64,000 nt of DNA from JABDGM01 sp046349975 (GCA_046349975.1 JAXMBH010000003.1:124001-188000); one strand, 5' to 3'; shown: positions 53,672 to 63,777, counted from the first letter of the stretch. Notes: generated by a model not told the origin, from the letters alone. Made by a program: numbers and translations.

Positions 53672-56329
53672 ACCTCCTTCCTGAAATTGAGCGGAAATTG
53701 CAATTTGCAAAATGCAAATTTCAAATTGCAAATTGCCGAAAGTCCGCATTTTTCATTTTTCATTTTGCAATTTGCATTTTGCAATGGGTCGTCCCGGCGA
53801 CATGCCAAGCCGGCATGGATGGCAGCGCTACCGGGAGAAGTCCTTCGCCGTCGAGTACAAACGCCGGCGCCGAACGCGTCGTCTACGAAATCTCCCGCCT
53901 GCGCTCGTTCGATGACGAGCGGCTCCCCGCGGCTCTCATCATTGCCGGCACAATCGCTCTCGTCGCGGTCGTCTGGCAGCTCTACCGGCGCGACGCCGTC
54001 GAACTTGGCCGCGGCCCACGGATCAGCGTCATGCTGCTGCGTTGCCTCGCACTCGCCGGCCTGCTCATCTTCTTCCTCGGTATCGAACGCCGGACGACGC
54101 GTGAGATCGTTCACAATCTCGCAGGTCGCCGTGCTGGTCGACGTGAGCCAGAGCATGGGCCTCAGCGAAAACGAAAATGCCACTGACTCGGGCGCGACTC
54201 GGATCAAATCAGTCGTCGATGCACTCTCGACAAGTCGGCTCCTTTCCGAATTGCGCGAAACGCATGATGTAAACATCGCGAGGTTTGACCAGGATGTTGA
54301 TCCGGTGATCACGCTACCCAAGGAAGATCGAGGCTCGGGTGTCGAGGGACGAGGGCCAGAAAACGTGGCCGCCGATTCAAACGGCAAGACAGACGCCGAT
54401 AGTTCGCGGCCTGCGGTGCCCAAACAGCTCGACTGGTCCACCGAACTCCGGCCGCGCGGCACGCAAACGCGGCTGGGCCAGGCCTTGGCCGACGAGTTGC
54501 GGCTATACCACGATGCTCCACTCGCCGGCGTCATCGTCATCACCGATGGCGCGAACAATGCCGGCATCGACCCGGCGGCTGCCGTTGAGGCCGCTCAGCA
54601 AACCAAGATTCCCATCTTCACCGTGGGCGTCGGTTCGCCGGCCGCCCAGCGAAACGTGGCCATCCGCGATCTCGTGGTGCCAACCCGGGCGTTCCCCAAC
54701 GATACGCTCAACGTCACCGGCTACCTGCAGGCCAATGGCTACCCCAATCAAACGGTCGATGTCGAACTGCTGCGTCGCCGCACGCAGGATCCCGCCGGCA
54801 GCGGCAGCCCGATCGCGTCGCAGCGCGTGGCGCTCGGCAAGGATGGCGAAATCGTGCCCATCACGTTCGACACAGAGCCCGGCGAGCCCGGCACATTCGT
54901 ATTTGAACTCCGCGTAAAGCCGCCCAACGACGATGGCAACGCTCGCGACAACTCCCGCGAAGCCGAAATCGAGATCGTCGACCGCAAAACTCGCGTGCTC
55001 CTCTTCGCCAGCGGGCCGATGCGCGACTACCAGTTTCTGCGCAACCAATTGTACCGCGACGCCACGATGGTCACCGACGTGTACCTGCAAACAGCCCAGC
55101 CGGGCATTTCGCAGGACTCGAATAAGATCCTCGATCATTTCCCCAGCACGGCCGAGGAGCTGTACCAGTACGATTGCATCGTGGCCTTCGACCCCGATTG
55201 GACCAAACTCGACGCGGCCCAGGTCGAGCTGGTCGAAAAATGGGTCTCCGAAGAAGCCGGCGGTATGATCGCGGTCGCCGGGCCGATCGAAACGCCAAAG
55301 TGGATTCGCAGCACCGAGCAAGCGAAGATCCGCGACCTGTACCCGGTCATCTTCCAGAACCGCCTCGCGCTGCTCGACGACGGCAAAGCGGCGGGCGAAA
55401 CGCCTTGGCCACTCGCGTTCGAACGCGCGGGCCGCGAGGCGAAGTTCTTGTGGATTGGCAAGAATGCCGCCGACAGCGAAACCGCCTGGGACAATTTCCC
55501 CGGCGTTTTCGGTTACTTCGGCGTGAAGGGCGAGAAACCTGGCGCGACCGTGTATGCCCGATTCTCAAACCCAGAAACTGGTGCGGCGAACCAGCGGCCC
55601 GTGTTCTTCGCCAGCCACTTCTACGGCGCTGGTCAGGTTTTCTACATGGGCAGCGGGGAAATCTGGCGGCTCCGCCGTAGCGACCCGGCCTACTTCGAAG
55701 TGCTGTACACGAAACTGATTCGCCACGTGAGCCAAGGCCGCATCCTGCGCGGCTCGGCCCGCGGCGCGCTGCTTGTGGAACGCGATCGCTACGAGCTGGG
55801 TGAGAATGTCGTGATTCGCGCCCGCGTGGCCGATGCCCAGCATAAGCCGCTCACCGCCGATAGCGTGACCGCACAACTCTTGCGGCCGGATGGATCGGCC
55901 GAGCCCGTCAAACTCGCCGCCGAAGTGGAACGTCCCGGAATGTATCTTGGCCAGGCGACCGTCCTGCAGGAAGGCACCTATCAACTCGCGCTGACGCTGC
56001 CCGGCGGTAGTGAAGAACCGCTGACTCGCTACCTCCAAGTGCGCGTGCCCGACCTGGAGCGCACGCACGCCGAGCGCAACGATCCGCTGCTCGCCTCGAT
56101 CGCGACAGACTCGGGTGGCCATTATTTTAAACAACTCGACCGCGCCATTCACGGCGACGGCCCCGCGCCGCCGCTCGGCAAGGCCATCAAGAGCCGCGCC
56201 GAAGTGAAGCTCGTGAAAGGGACGCCGGACAAAGACTTCGCCCGCGCGCAAATGAAGTGGCTGCTGGGCGTCATCGCCGGCTCGTTGTTCATGGAATGGA
56301 TCGTGCGGCGGATGAATCGCTTGGCTTAA
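53668..56329 (+). CDS. VWA/glutamine-amidotransferase-like membrane protein, frameshifted near 54118
   Basis: The start at 53668 overlaps the previous stop (ATGA) and has GGGAGG 6 bp upstream. Frame 1 gives two membrane helices (LIIAGTIALVAVVWQLYRR and LLRCLALAGLLIFFLGIERR) and then runs out of homology at EIVHN, stopping at 54186. The VWA domain (SQVAVLVDVSQSMGL) continues in frame 2 to 56329, with VIVITDGANNAG, a beta domain, and an amidotransferase-like region ending in a C-terminal helix. Skipping one base, C54118, joins EIVHN to SQVAVLVD exactly, as expected for this family. So the gene is either truly broken, has a sequencing error, or is read by an unusual frameshift; no known slippery motif was seen. 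Frame 2 alone would start at 53687 with a meaningless Ser-rich N-terminus. Confidence 0.85.
53705..53784. repeat. AT-rich inverted repeat inside the VWA gene's 5' end
   Basis: Left arm 53705-53736 is built of TTGCAAAATGCAAATT-type units; right arm 53746-53784 is its imperfect reverse complement ending CATTTTGCAATTTGCATTTT. The loop is about 9 bases. It is the only AT-rich block in this area. It lies within the coding frame that starts at 53668 and encodes most of its N-terminal signal-like segment. Confidence 0.8.
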
Positions 56330-56339
56330 ACTGACGGTG

Positions 56340-56449
56340 GCCACGAAAAGGCACGCAAGAACGCAAAATAAGCGTATCGGAACAATTCCACAGATAACGA
56401 CAAGAGTTGGCTGAACGAACCTTCGTGTCTCTTCATGCCTCTTCGTGAC
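56340..56449. repeat. Imperfect inverted repeat of CACGAAG-type units
   Basis: Left arm CCACGAAAAGGCACGCAAGA (from 56340) and right arm CTTCATGCCTCTTCGTGAC (to 56449) are imperfect reverse complements made from a CACGAAG/AGGCA unit, separated by about 48 bp. It fills the gap between the VWA gene and the next membrane-protein gene. Confidence 0.7.
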
Positions 56450-56461
56450 AATCAATGATCG

Positions 56462-58807
56462 ATGGCGACCACCGGCTCACAACTCGAACTCCCACACGCC
56501 ATCCGCAGTGCCCTCGCGGCCGTACGGCGGCGGATTCGTGCCTATGTGTGGGTAGAAAGTCTCGCAACGCTTGTCGTCGTGCTGGGGCTCGCGTTCTGGC
56601 TGGGCATGCTCGGCGACTGGGCTTTTGAGCCGACGCCGGAAACGCGCAAACTCGCGCTCGCGGCTGTCGGCATCATCACACTGTTCGTTGCCTATCGGTA
56701 CCTGCTGCGCCGCGCGTTCGTGCCGATCTCCGATTCGGCGGCCGCGATGCTGCTCGAGCGGCGGTTCCCGCAGCTCAGCGAACACCTGATGACAACCGTC
56801 GACGTCGCTAATTCGCCCGAGCGCGCCGCCGCGTTTCATCCTCAGTTCATCGCCGAAACCACGCGGGCCGCCGACGCCGCCGTCGCCAATCTCGCGATTG
56901 GCGACTTGTTCAACCGCAAGCCGCTGCTGCGAGCCCTTGCACTTGCCGGCTTGATAGTACTTTCGATCGCTGGATTAGCGCTCGCCTCGCGCGACACCCT
57001 TGGCTTCTGGCTTGAACGCATCGGTCTCAGCGAGCAGCCTTGGCCGCGGCGGGTACATCTCGAAGTCGTCGGCTTCGCGCCGAATGCTGCGAGTAAGCGC
57101 ACGCAGAAGGTCGCCCAAGACGACGAGTTCGAACTGCTCGTCCACGCCAGCACCAATGGCTTCGAAGTTCCCGATGAAGTCGAAATCCGCTTCCGCCTCG
57201 CCGATGGCCGCCGCGGCCGCGACACGCTCACGCGCGTGGGCGATGTCGCGAGCCATGCCGGTTACCAAGTGTTTCGCTACGAGTTCAAACACGTGACCGG
57301 CGACATGGATTTCGATGTCGTGGGCGGCGACGACCGCGTTCGCGACCTGCACCTGCAAGTCGTTGCTCGGCCGGAGCTGTTTGGCATTGAGCTCGCGTGC
57401 GTGTACCCAGAGTACCTGCATCGGGAACCGCGGCAGTTACCCGTGACCGGCGGCATGCGTATTCCCGAAGGCACGAAGCTGGTGCTACACGCCTCTTCAA
57501 CAAAACCGCTGACGGCCGCGCGAGTTCATCGCGCCAAAGACAAACAGGACGAAACGCTGCCGCTCTCGAACAGCGCTGAAGCGAAGCCGAACCAAAAACT
57601 CGCGTGGGATTACGGCCCCCTCACCGGCGACGACGTGTTGATGGTCAGCGTCACCGACATCGACGGCGTCGCCTCGCGCGAGCCTTACCGGGTGTCGCTC
57701 TCGGCCGTGAAAGATGAAGTGCCGCAAATCGCCGTGCGGCTTTCGGGCATCAGCACGGCAATCACGCCCGACGCCGTTCTGCCGGTCATCGGCAAGATCA
57801 CCGATGACTATGGCGTCGACCGCGCTTGGTTCGATTACCAAGTCGACGGCAATCCGCCGCAAGAGCGGCCGCTGGCGCATCAACCCGACGGCGAACCAAG
57901 CCTGGACAAAATCGACGCCTTCGACACACGCGCGGTCGACGCTCAAACCGGCCAGCGTGTGCTGGAGCTTAAGCCCAAGCAGCGGCTCACACTCACGCTC
58001 AAAGCAACCGACCGCTACAATTTGTCCTCAGATCCACGTGCCGGCAGCAGTCAGCAGTTCACGCTCGATGTCGTCACGCCGGCCGACCTCCTGGCCGCGC
58101 TCGAACGCCGCGAGCTGGCGCTGCGACAGCGGTTCGAAGCGATCTTTGAAAAGCTCACCGATACGCGCAACCTGCTCAACCGAGTCGAGTCGAACGACAC
58201 CGCCGGCGAATCCTCGGGCACTTCAACTTCTGCCACGGGGTCCCCGGCAATGGCTGCTGCCAATAGCGCACCCAAGCCCGATGATCCCGATACAACCGCG
58301 GCCGACCCGGCGGCGACTACGGTGGACCCGGCCGCAGCAGCCCAGCGCATGCTGGCGCGCCGCCGGCTACGCGTGGCCGGGTCGCTGCAAAATGTCGCGC
58401 AGGCTGCCGACGAGGTGAAGGGAGTGGCCGAGGCCTTCGACGACTTGGGCGAAGAATTGACCAACAATCGCATCGATAATCCGGACTTGAAGAACCGGCT
58501 GGGGGAACAAATCGCCCGGCCGCTGCATCTAATTGCCGAAGACCAGATGCCGCAGCTCATTGCGCAGCTAAAATTGGTAGAGACTAAGCTCGAAGACCCG
58601 GCTGCCACGGCCCCCGAGTTGAAGAAAGCTATCGCCCAGGCCGACCAAATCCTGGTCTCGATGCGGCAAGTGCTCGACAAGATGCTGGAACTCGAAACGT
58701 ATAATGAGGTCATTTCGCTGCTCCGCGGCATCATCACCGATCAGGAAGAGATTAACCGCCGCACCAAAGACCGACAGAAGGAAAAGGCGAAGAGTCTGTT
58801 TGAGTGA
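56462..58807 (+). CDS. Large membrane-anchored protein of the MoxR locus (DUF4175-like)
   Basis: A 781-residue protein with three membrane helices near the N-terminus (about 28-50, 64-82 and 158-176; for example ALALAGLIVLSIAGLALAS). They are followed by a long beta-rich periplasmic part with tandem Ig-like segments (PRRVHLEVVGFAPNAAS, FGIELACVYPEYLHREPRQ) and a C-terminal coiled-coil region from about 545 (LLAALERRELALRQRFEAIF) with an Ala/Thr/Pro-rich insertion at 590-630. This kind of protein, often called DUF4175, regularly follows VWA genes in planctomycete MoxR loci. Function unknown. It ends 118 bp before the next gene of the same set. Confidence 0.75.
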   Translation: MATTGSQLELPHAIRSALAAVRRRIRAYVWVESLATLVVVLGLAFWLGMLGDWAFEPTPETRKLALAAVGIITLFVAYRYLLRRAFVPISDSAAAMLLERRFPQLSEHLMTTVDVANSPERAAAFHPQFIAETTRAADAAVANLAIGDLFNRKPLLRALALAGLIVLSIAGLALASRDTLGFWLERIGLSEQPWPRRVHLEVVGFAPNAASKRTQKVAQDDEFELLVHASTNGFEVPDEVEIRFRLADGRRGRDTLTRVGDVASHAGYQVFRYEFKHVTGDMDFDVVGGDDRVRDLHLQVVARPELFGIELACVYPEYLHREPRQLPVTGGMRIPEGTKLVLHASSTKPLTAARVHRAKDKQDETLPLSNSAEAKPNQKLAWDYGPLTGDDVLMVSVTDIDGVASREPYRVSLSAVKDEVPQIAVRLSGISTAITPDAVLPVIGKITDDYGVDRAWFDYQVDGNPPQERPLAHQPDGEPSLDKIDAFDTRAVDAQTGQRVLELKPKQRLTLTLKATDRYNLSSDPRAGSSQQFTLDVVTPADLLAALERRELALRQRFEAIFEKLTDTRNLLNRVESNDTAGESSGTSTSATGSPAMAAANSAPKPDDPDTTAADPAATTVDPAAAAQRMLARRRLRVAGSLQNVAQAADEVKGVAEAFDDLGEELTNNRIDNPDLKNRLGEQIARPLHLIAEDQMPQLIAQLKLVETKLEDPAATAPELKKAIAQADQILVSMRQVLDKMLELETYNEVISLLRGIITDQEEINRRTKDRQKEKAKSLFE

Positions 58808-58829
58808 GTTGTGAGGCGCGAGTTGTGAG
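58806..58829. repeat. Short direct repeat after the DUF4175-like gene
   Basis: GAGTTGTGAG at 58806-58815 and 58820-58829 (14 bp apart); the first overlaps the stop codon region of the preceding gene. No inverted partner is evident. Confidence 0.7.
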
Positions 58830-58924
58830 TTTAAGAGTTCGATTCGCAACAATTACTTGCGATAGACGCGCAGTCGGATAGCCGCGAGCCATGGTTCGCC
58901 GAGTAGCCCGCAGGGATGACCTTT

Positions 58925-60832
58925 ATGAAAACAACTCGCATCGCTTTCGGTGGCCTTCTTCCCACGGTCGCACTTTTTGCGGCATTGGCTGTCGCCCAAC
59001 CCGCGCCCATTGATCCGCCAGCGCTGTCGCCTGGTTCCGCCGACGGCGCTCCTGCGGCGGATGCTCCGGCCGCAACGCCTGAAGTTCAACCCGCGCAAGA
59101 TCCCAAAACTAAGCCCGCCGCAGCAGACGATGCTCTGCCCGTTGATCAGGCCCGCCTCGCCGACCGCTACAAGCGCCTCGAAGAAGTCGTCGGCCGGCTC
59201 GCTGAACTCTCCGCTTCGAGCGATCCGCGCCGCGCCAAGCTCCTTCGCGAAGCCATTGCTCAAAGTCGCGAGCAGGATATCAACGTCCGCTTCGAAGCCG
59301 TCGTCAAGCTACTCCAGGACGAACGCCTCTCCGCCGCCGCCAAGAATCAAACTGATCTGCAAAAAGAACTAGACGGCCTGCTCGCGTTGCTCCTGAAAGC
59401 CGACCGCGATAACGAGCTCAACACGCAGCGCGATCGCGTGAAGGCGTACTTGAAGGAAGTCGGCCGGCTCATTCGCGAGCAGAAGAGCGTCCACGCTCGC
59501 ACTCAAGGCGGCGACGAGCTCAAGTCGCTCGGCCAGGATCAACAACGACTCGCCGCCGACACCGCCAAGCTCGGCGGCAGCATTTCAAAGACGGAAGGAA
59601 AGAACAAAGAGGGCAGCGAGCCCAAGGCTGGCAAACAGCCAAACGGCGACGACAGCCAAGGCCAGGATGGCGACGAACAGAAGCCGGGCGAAAAGCAACC
59701 GGACAAGGACAAAAAGGACAACAACGGTTCGAAAGACACCAAACCGTCCGATGCCAACAAACCATCCGATCCATCCAAGCCTAACGACGGCTCTCAGCCG
59801 GGCGATTCGAAATCGCAGCCCAACGGTGGCGCACCCTCTGACCAAAAGCTTTCCGATCAGCAACCTTCCGACAACCAACCCGGCCAACCGAGCCAGCCGA
59901 GCGACGGCCAACCGTCTCAATCACCACCGTCGCCCAGCCAGCCTAACTCGCCATCACCCAGCGGCAACCCCAGCGACAAGCAAGAGCAACAACCGCCGCA
60001 ACCGCAGGACCCGTCCGACCGCGCCAGTGAGCAGCTGAAGAAAGCCCAGCAGCAAATGGAAGAAGCGTTTAAGAAACTTCAGGAAGCCCAGCGCAAAGGC
60101 GCCACCAAGCCGCAACAACAAGCCCTGAAACAACTCGAACAAGCCAAGGCCGAGTTGGAACGCATCCTCCGCCAACTGCGTGAAGAGGAACTCGAACGAA
60201 CACTCACGCAGCTCGCCGCCCGCTTCCGCAAAATGCTCGAAATGCAAACCGCCGTTTACGACGGCACGGTAAAGCTCGACCAAGTTCCCGCGGCCGAACG
60301 CACGCACGACCACGAAATCGAGTCGGCCCGCCTCAGCCGCGAAGAGTCGCAAATCGTTCACGAAGTGGAGAAGGCGCTGTCGCTGCTGCAGGAAGAGGGC
60401 TCCTCGGTCGCCTTCCCCGAGACCATCGATCAAATGCGCGACGATATGCGGCAGGTCAGCGAGCGACTCGCGGCCATCAAAGTCGACAAGCTCACGCAGG
60501 GCATTGAGCAGGATATCATCGCCGCCCTCGAGGAAACGATCGCCGCCCTCGATAAGTCGATCAAAGACCTCGACAAGAAACGCGCTCCGCCGGGACAACA
60601 ACCCGCCGCCGGCCAACCGGGCGACATGCCGCTAGTTGATAAGATCGCCGAGCTCAAGATGATCCGCTCGCTGCAAATGCGGATCAACAAACGCACGAAA
60701 ACCTACGGCGATTTGATCAAAGGCGACCAGGCCGACACACCGGAACTGCTCAAGTCGCTCGATGACCTCGCCGAGCGGCAGCAACGTGTCTACCGGGCCA
60801 CCGCCGATTTACAGCAAAAACGGAATCAATGA
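58925..60832 (+). CDS. Exported coiled-coil protein with long low-complexity linker
   Basis: The ATG at 58925 is preferred over 58916 because AGGG lies 10 bp before it. The 635-residue protein has a signal peptide (TRIAFGGLLPTVALFAALAV), a helical part (about 70-215) with repeated Arg/Glu/Leu heptads, then ~140 residues of Ser/Pro/Gln/Asp/Lys/Asn low complexity with SQPSDGQPSQSPPSPSQPNS-like sequence. A second coiled coil follows (LKKAQQQMEEAFKKLQEAQR, LEQAKAELERILRQLREEEL). It is probably an elongated periplasmic linker or spacer of the MoxR complex, a guess from shape. The family is known from planctomycete loci of this kind, unnamed to my knowledge. Confidence 0.8.
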   Translation: MKTTRIAFGGLLPTVALFAALAVAQPAPIDPPALSPGSADGAPAADAPAATPEVQPAQDPKTKPAAADDALPVDQARLADRYKRLEEVVGRLAELSASSDPRRAKLLREAIAQSREQDINVRFEAVVKLLQDERLSAAAKNQTDLQKELDGLLALLLKADRDNELNTQRDRVKAYLKEVGRLIREQKSVHARTQGGDELKSLGQDQQRLAADTAKLGGSISKTEGKNKEGSEPKAGKQPNGDDSQGQDGDEQKPGEKQPDKDKKDNNGSKDTKPSDANKPSDPSKPNDGSQPGDSKSQPNGGAPSDQKLSDQQPSDNQPGQPSQPSDGQPSQSPPSPSQPNSPSPSGNPSDKQEQQPPQPQDPSDRASEQLKKAQQQMEEAFKKLQEAQRKGATKPQQQALKQLEQAKAELERILRQLREEELERTLTQLAARFRKMLEMQTAVYDGTVKLDQVPAAERTHDHEIESARLSREESQIVHEVEKALSLLQEEGSSVAFPETIDQMRDDMRQVSERLAAIKVDKLTQGIEQDIIAALEETIAALDKSIKDLDKKRAPPGQQPAAGQPGDMPLVDKIAELKMIRSLQMRINKRTKTYGDLIKGDQADTPELLKSLDDLAERQQRVYRATADLQQKRNQ

Positions 60833-61147
60833 CGATTGACCGCCCGGGACGCCATGGCACAATAGGGCGGCTTTCAGGCCGCATAAATGGAACTTTTGGT
60901 AAACCAGGCAAGCAACCGAAGAAAGATATGGCGACTGCCGCCGGTGGAATTGCATGGGTTCGGCGTCGACCGCCGCGAATGGGAGTGTAGCCGCCTCACC
61001 GACGGTACGAGGCTTGCTGGATTTTTATGGCCATAGGGTTGGACGTTTATTGGACAGTTCTCGGTAGGAATGGATAATAGAGGATGTTTCAACTCGGCGG
61101 CGCGGCAGGGTTCGGCCCTGGCGTGTAACCACGAGGGTCCGTAATCA
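60833..61147. other. Intergenic region, no gene recognised
   Basis: 315 bp. A small hairpin (GCGGC-TTTCAG-GCCGC, about 60868-60883) is present without a T-run. GAGGG at 61133-61137 precedes the next ATG. This is the longest gap inside the MoxR locus, so a separate promoter for the last genes may lie here. Confidence 0.45.
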
Positions 61148-62212
61148 ATGCTTGACCGACGCCCCAGCCGCCGTTTGTTTGCCGTTGCTCTCGCGCTTCC
61201 AGTCGCATCTGCGGTCGCTTACGCGGGCGCCGATCTTCTCGCCGAGCCTAGCTGGAAACCCGTGCCAGCCCAGGCCGTTCGCGCGCAACTCGAGGAGTAC
61301 CTGCAAACGACGAAAGTCGACGCCAGCAAACAAGCTGAAGTGCGCGATTTGTGGCGCACGACCGCAGCCAACGATTCCGACGAGACAACGCTTGATCGAC
61401 TCGCTCAATGTTTGGCGAAGACAGACGACCGCGTAGCCAACCTGGTCGACGTTTGTTCCGCAGCCAGCAAGCCGGGGCAGAAGCTGCCCGAGTTCGCATG
61501 GCTCGCCGACAGCGAAACGCCGCTAATCATTCGCAACAACTTGCGCGTATACCTCGCGCGCTGGCTTGTGCAACAAGGTTATTACGACGAAGCCATCGCC
61601 TGGACCGACGGTCTGGAAACGGACGATGTCGTGGCGCCGGAAGCACTGTTGTTCTATCGGGCGATTGCGTTCCATCAGCTTGTCGAGCCCACGAAGGCAC
61701 ACAGCACGCTCGCGCAACTGCTGCAGCAACAGGAAGCGTTACCGACGCGTTACCAGAAGCTCGCCGATCTTATGCAGCACGACCTCACTGGCCTGCAAGA
61801 TGAGTCGCTCGATCACATTTCGCGTCGCATGAGCGATATTCGCCGCCGACTGGCGCAGGGTCGGCCGGGCGAACGGGTGCAGGTCGTCGAGAAGGGCGTC
61901 ATCGATTCTCTGGACAAGATGATCAAGAAGGCCGAGGACCAGGCCCAGCAACAGGCGGCCGCCGCCGCTGCGAAATCGGGCCAAGCCCAAGCGATGGCGC
62001 CGATGCAAGACAGCCAAAACGTGGAAGGCAAAGGCCCCGGCAAAATCGATCACAAAGACATTGGCCGCGGCGCGAATTGGGGGAACCTCAACGAGAAGGA
62101 CCGCGAGAAGGCCATGCAAGAGATTGGTCGCGAGTTCCCCTCGCACTATCGCGAGGTCGTTGAAGAGTATTTCCGCCGCTTGGCGGCTGAGGATTCTTCC
62201 GACAAACCATAG
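61148..62212 (+). CDS. Exported helical protein of the MoxR locus, unknown function
   Basis: A 354-residue protein: signal peptide (RRLFAVALALPVASAVAYAG), then an all-helical part with TPR-like sequence (LRVYLARWLVQQGYYDEAIA, LLFYRAIAFHQLVEPTKAHS), a coiled coil ending in a Gln/Ala-rich stretch (DQAQQQAAAAAAKSGQAQA), and a conserved-looking C-terminus with KGPGKIDHKDIGRGANWGNL and LNEKDREKAMQEIGREFPSH. The latter resembles the ends of several planctomycete proteins adjacent to VWA genes. No enzyme motif. The next gene begins 77 bp downstream, so the two are probably co-transcribed. Confidence 0.8.
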   Translation: MLDRRPSRRLFAVALALPVASAVAYAGADLLAEPSWKPVPAQAVRAQLEEYLQTTKVDASKQAEVRDLWRTTAANDSDETTLDRLAQCLAKTDDRVANLVDVCSAASKPGQKLPEFAWLADSETPLIIRNNLRVYLARWLVQQGYYDEAIAWTDGLETDDVVAPEALLFYRAIAFHQLVEPTKAHSTLAQLLQQQEALPTRYQKLADLMQHDLTGLQDESLDHISRRMSDIRRRLAQGRPGERVQVVEKGVIDSLDKMIKKAEDQAQQQAAAAAAKSGQAQAMAPMQDSQNVEGKGPGKIDHKDIGRGANWGNLNEKDREKAMQEIGREFPSHYREVVEEYFRRLAAEDSSDKP

Positions 62213-62289
62213 TCGGCTGGCGATCGCGCCTTCGCCTCGCCGAAAACGCCGCCGTCTTCCGACCCAGATGTTCACCGAGCGAGGCTCCG

Positions 62290-63618
62290 TTGTTTGACCG
62301 ATCCGGCAGTTTTCGTTGGCTCGCCCGCCGCAGTGCTGGGCTGTCTATCGTTATGGCATTGATCGCCAACGGTCTGGGCGGCGCGACTGTATCGGCGGCC
62401 GACGCCGTCACCGTGACACGCCTCGACGGCTCTGTCGTCACCGGCGACCTTCGCACTTGGACAGACTCCGAAATCACGGTTGCCGCTGCTGCCGGCGACC
62501 AGCGCATCGCCACTGACCAGCTCATGTCGGTCCGCTGGTCGCCGCCCGCCGGCGATCCGGTGAAACAACCAACACCGCCGGCCGGCGTCGTGGAACTGAT
62601 TGACGGTACGCAGCTTCCCATCAATACGCTTACGATCGCAGGCAGCAATGCCTCGATGAAACTGCAACCTACCGCGGGCTCCCCAGACCTCACGGTCGTG
62701 GTACCCGCCAACAAACTCGCAATGGTCCGCTTCCAGCACCTGGCTGACACGCTGACTTCTCAATGGGAGGAAATTCGCCAACAGAAGCTTTCGAGCGATG
62801 CCCTCGTCATCATCAAGAAAGATGGCAAGAGCCTCGATTATGTGGAAGGCGTCGTCGGCGAAGTCACACCCGACAAGATCGAATTCAAGATCGATGACGA
62901 AACAAACCGCGTCGATCGGGCGAAAGTCGCCGGCGTCATTTATTACCGCACGAACACCGGTAAGCTCGCCGACCAGAAGGCTGCGCTTACCGGCGCCGCC
63001 GGCTTGCGTGCCGCCGTTGCCAGGCTTGCCGTGGACGGGGCGACGGTGAACATCACCACGCCGGCCGGCGTCTCATTCGCCTGGCCGCTTGCCGATCTCG
63101 AATCGGCCGACTTTTCCTCCGGCAAGCTCGCTTACTTGAGCGATCTCGAACCCTCCTCACAAAACTGGGCGCCGATGGTCGGCCTGCCTTCCGGCGCTAC
63201 GATCGCTTCCCAATACGGCCAGCCCCGCCGCGATCACGCAGCCTTCGGCGGGCCGTTGCTGTTGCTCGATCGCAATCCAGACGACGCCTCCGCGCCGCTC
63301 ACAGCCAATCGCACGTTCGCCAAGGGACTTGCCCTGCGCAGCCGCACCGAGCTGGTCTACCGACTGCCGGAAGGCTTCCGCCGTTTCACCGCGCTCGCCG
63401 GCATCGATCCCGCGACCAACTCGGCAGGCAACGTGCGACTGAGCATCCTGGCCGATGACCGCCTACTGCTCGAAACCGAAATCGCCGGCGGCCAACCGCC
63501 CCAGCCGATCGACGTCCAAATCGCTGGTGCCAAGAAATTGAAAATCCTCGTCGATTTTGGTCAAAACCTGGACACTGGCGATTGGCTCAACCTCTGCGAC
63601 CCAAAGATTGTAAAATAA
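62290..63618 (+). CDS. Exported NPCBM-domain protein
   Basis: A 442-residue protein. The best start is a TTG at 62290, which has GCGAGG 6-7 bases upstream and yields a full signal peptide (RRSAGLSIVMALIANGLGGA); an internal ATG at 62353 would cut it. The middle has small beta repeats (TRLDGSVVTGDLRTWTDSEI, SLDYVEGVVGEVTPDKIEF). The last ~160 residues are an NPCBM/NEW2-type beta-sandwich (FAKGLALRSRTELVYRLPEG, RFTALAGIDPATNSAGNVRL, LNLCDPKIV), a module that normally binds galactose-type sugars. It belongs to the 3' set of the MoxR locus. Envelope polysaccharide binding is a plausible role. Confidence 0.82.
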   Translation: MFDRSGSFRWLARRSAGLSIVMALIANGLGGATVSAADAVTVTRLDGSVVTGDLRTWTDSEITVAAAAGDQRIATDQLMSVRWSPPAGDPVKQPTPPAGVVELIDGTQLPINTLTIAGSNASMKLQPTAGSPDLTVVVPANKLAMVRFQHLADTLTSQWEEIRQQKLSSDALVIIKKDGKSLDYVEGVVGEVTPDKIEFKIDDETNRVDRAKVAGVIYYRTNTGKLADQKAALTGAAGLRAAVARLAVDGATVNITTPAGVSFAWPLADLESADFSSGKLAYLSDLEPSSQNWAPMVGLPSGATIASQYGQPRRDHAAFGGPLLLLDRNPDDASAPLTANRTFAKGLALRSRTELVYRLPEGFRRFTALAGIDPATNSAGNVRLSILADDRLLLETEIAGGQPPQPIDVQIAGAKKLKILVDFGQNLDTGDWLNLCDPKIVK

Positions 63619-63625
63619 ACTGGTC

Positions 63626-63697
63626 GGCACGCCCTCACGCTCTGCGAAGGGCATTGTGCCCGCCAACATCATTCACCACGTCCTTTCAGGGCGTGCC
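63626..63697. repeat. Inverted repeat between the NPCBM and protease genes
   Basis: GGCACGCCCT (63626-63635) and AGGGCGTGCC (63688-63697), perfect over 10 bp; a smaller GGGCA-TTG-TGCCC hairpin sits between them at about 63649-63661. Another member of the series of dyads at gene junctions of this locus. Confidence 0.7.
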
Positions 63698-63777
63698 ATC
63701 CTGTCCCAACATACTTATACAATTCCGAAGTGCGTGCGATCGCCTCTGCATCTCGACTGTTCTTGGTGCGGCCATTA

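Noticed and set aside
54061..54190. Programmed +1 frameshifting in the second VWA gene
   Set aside because: The junction GTT CAC AAT CTC shows no stop codon, rare-codon pause or known slippery sequence; a real mutation or sequencing error is simpler.
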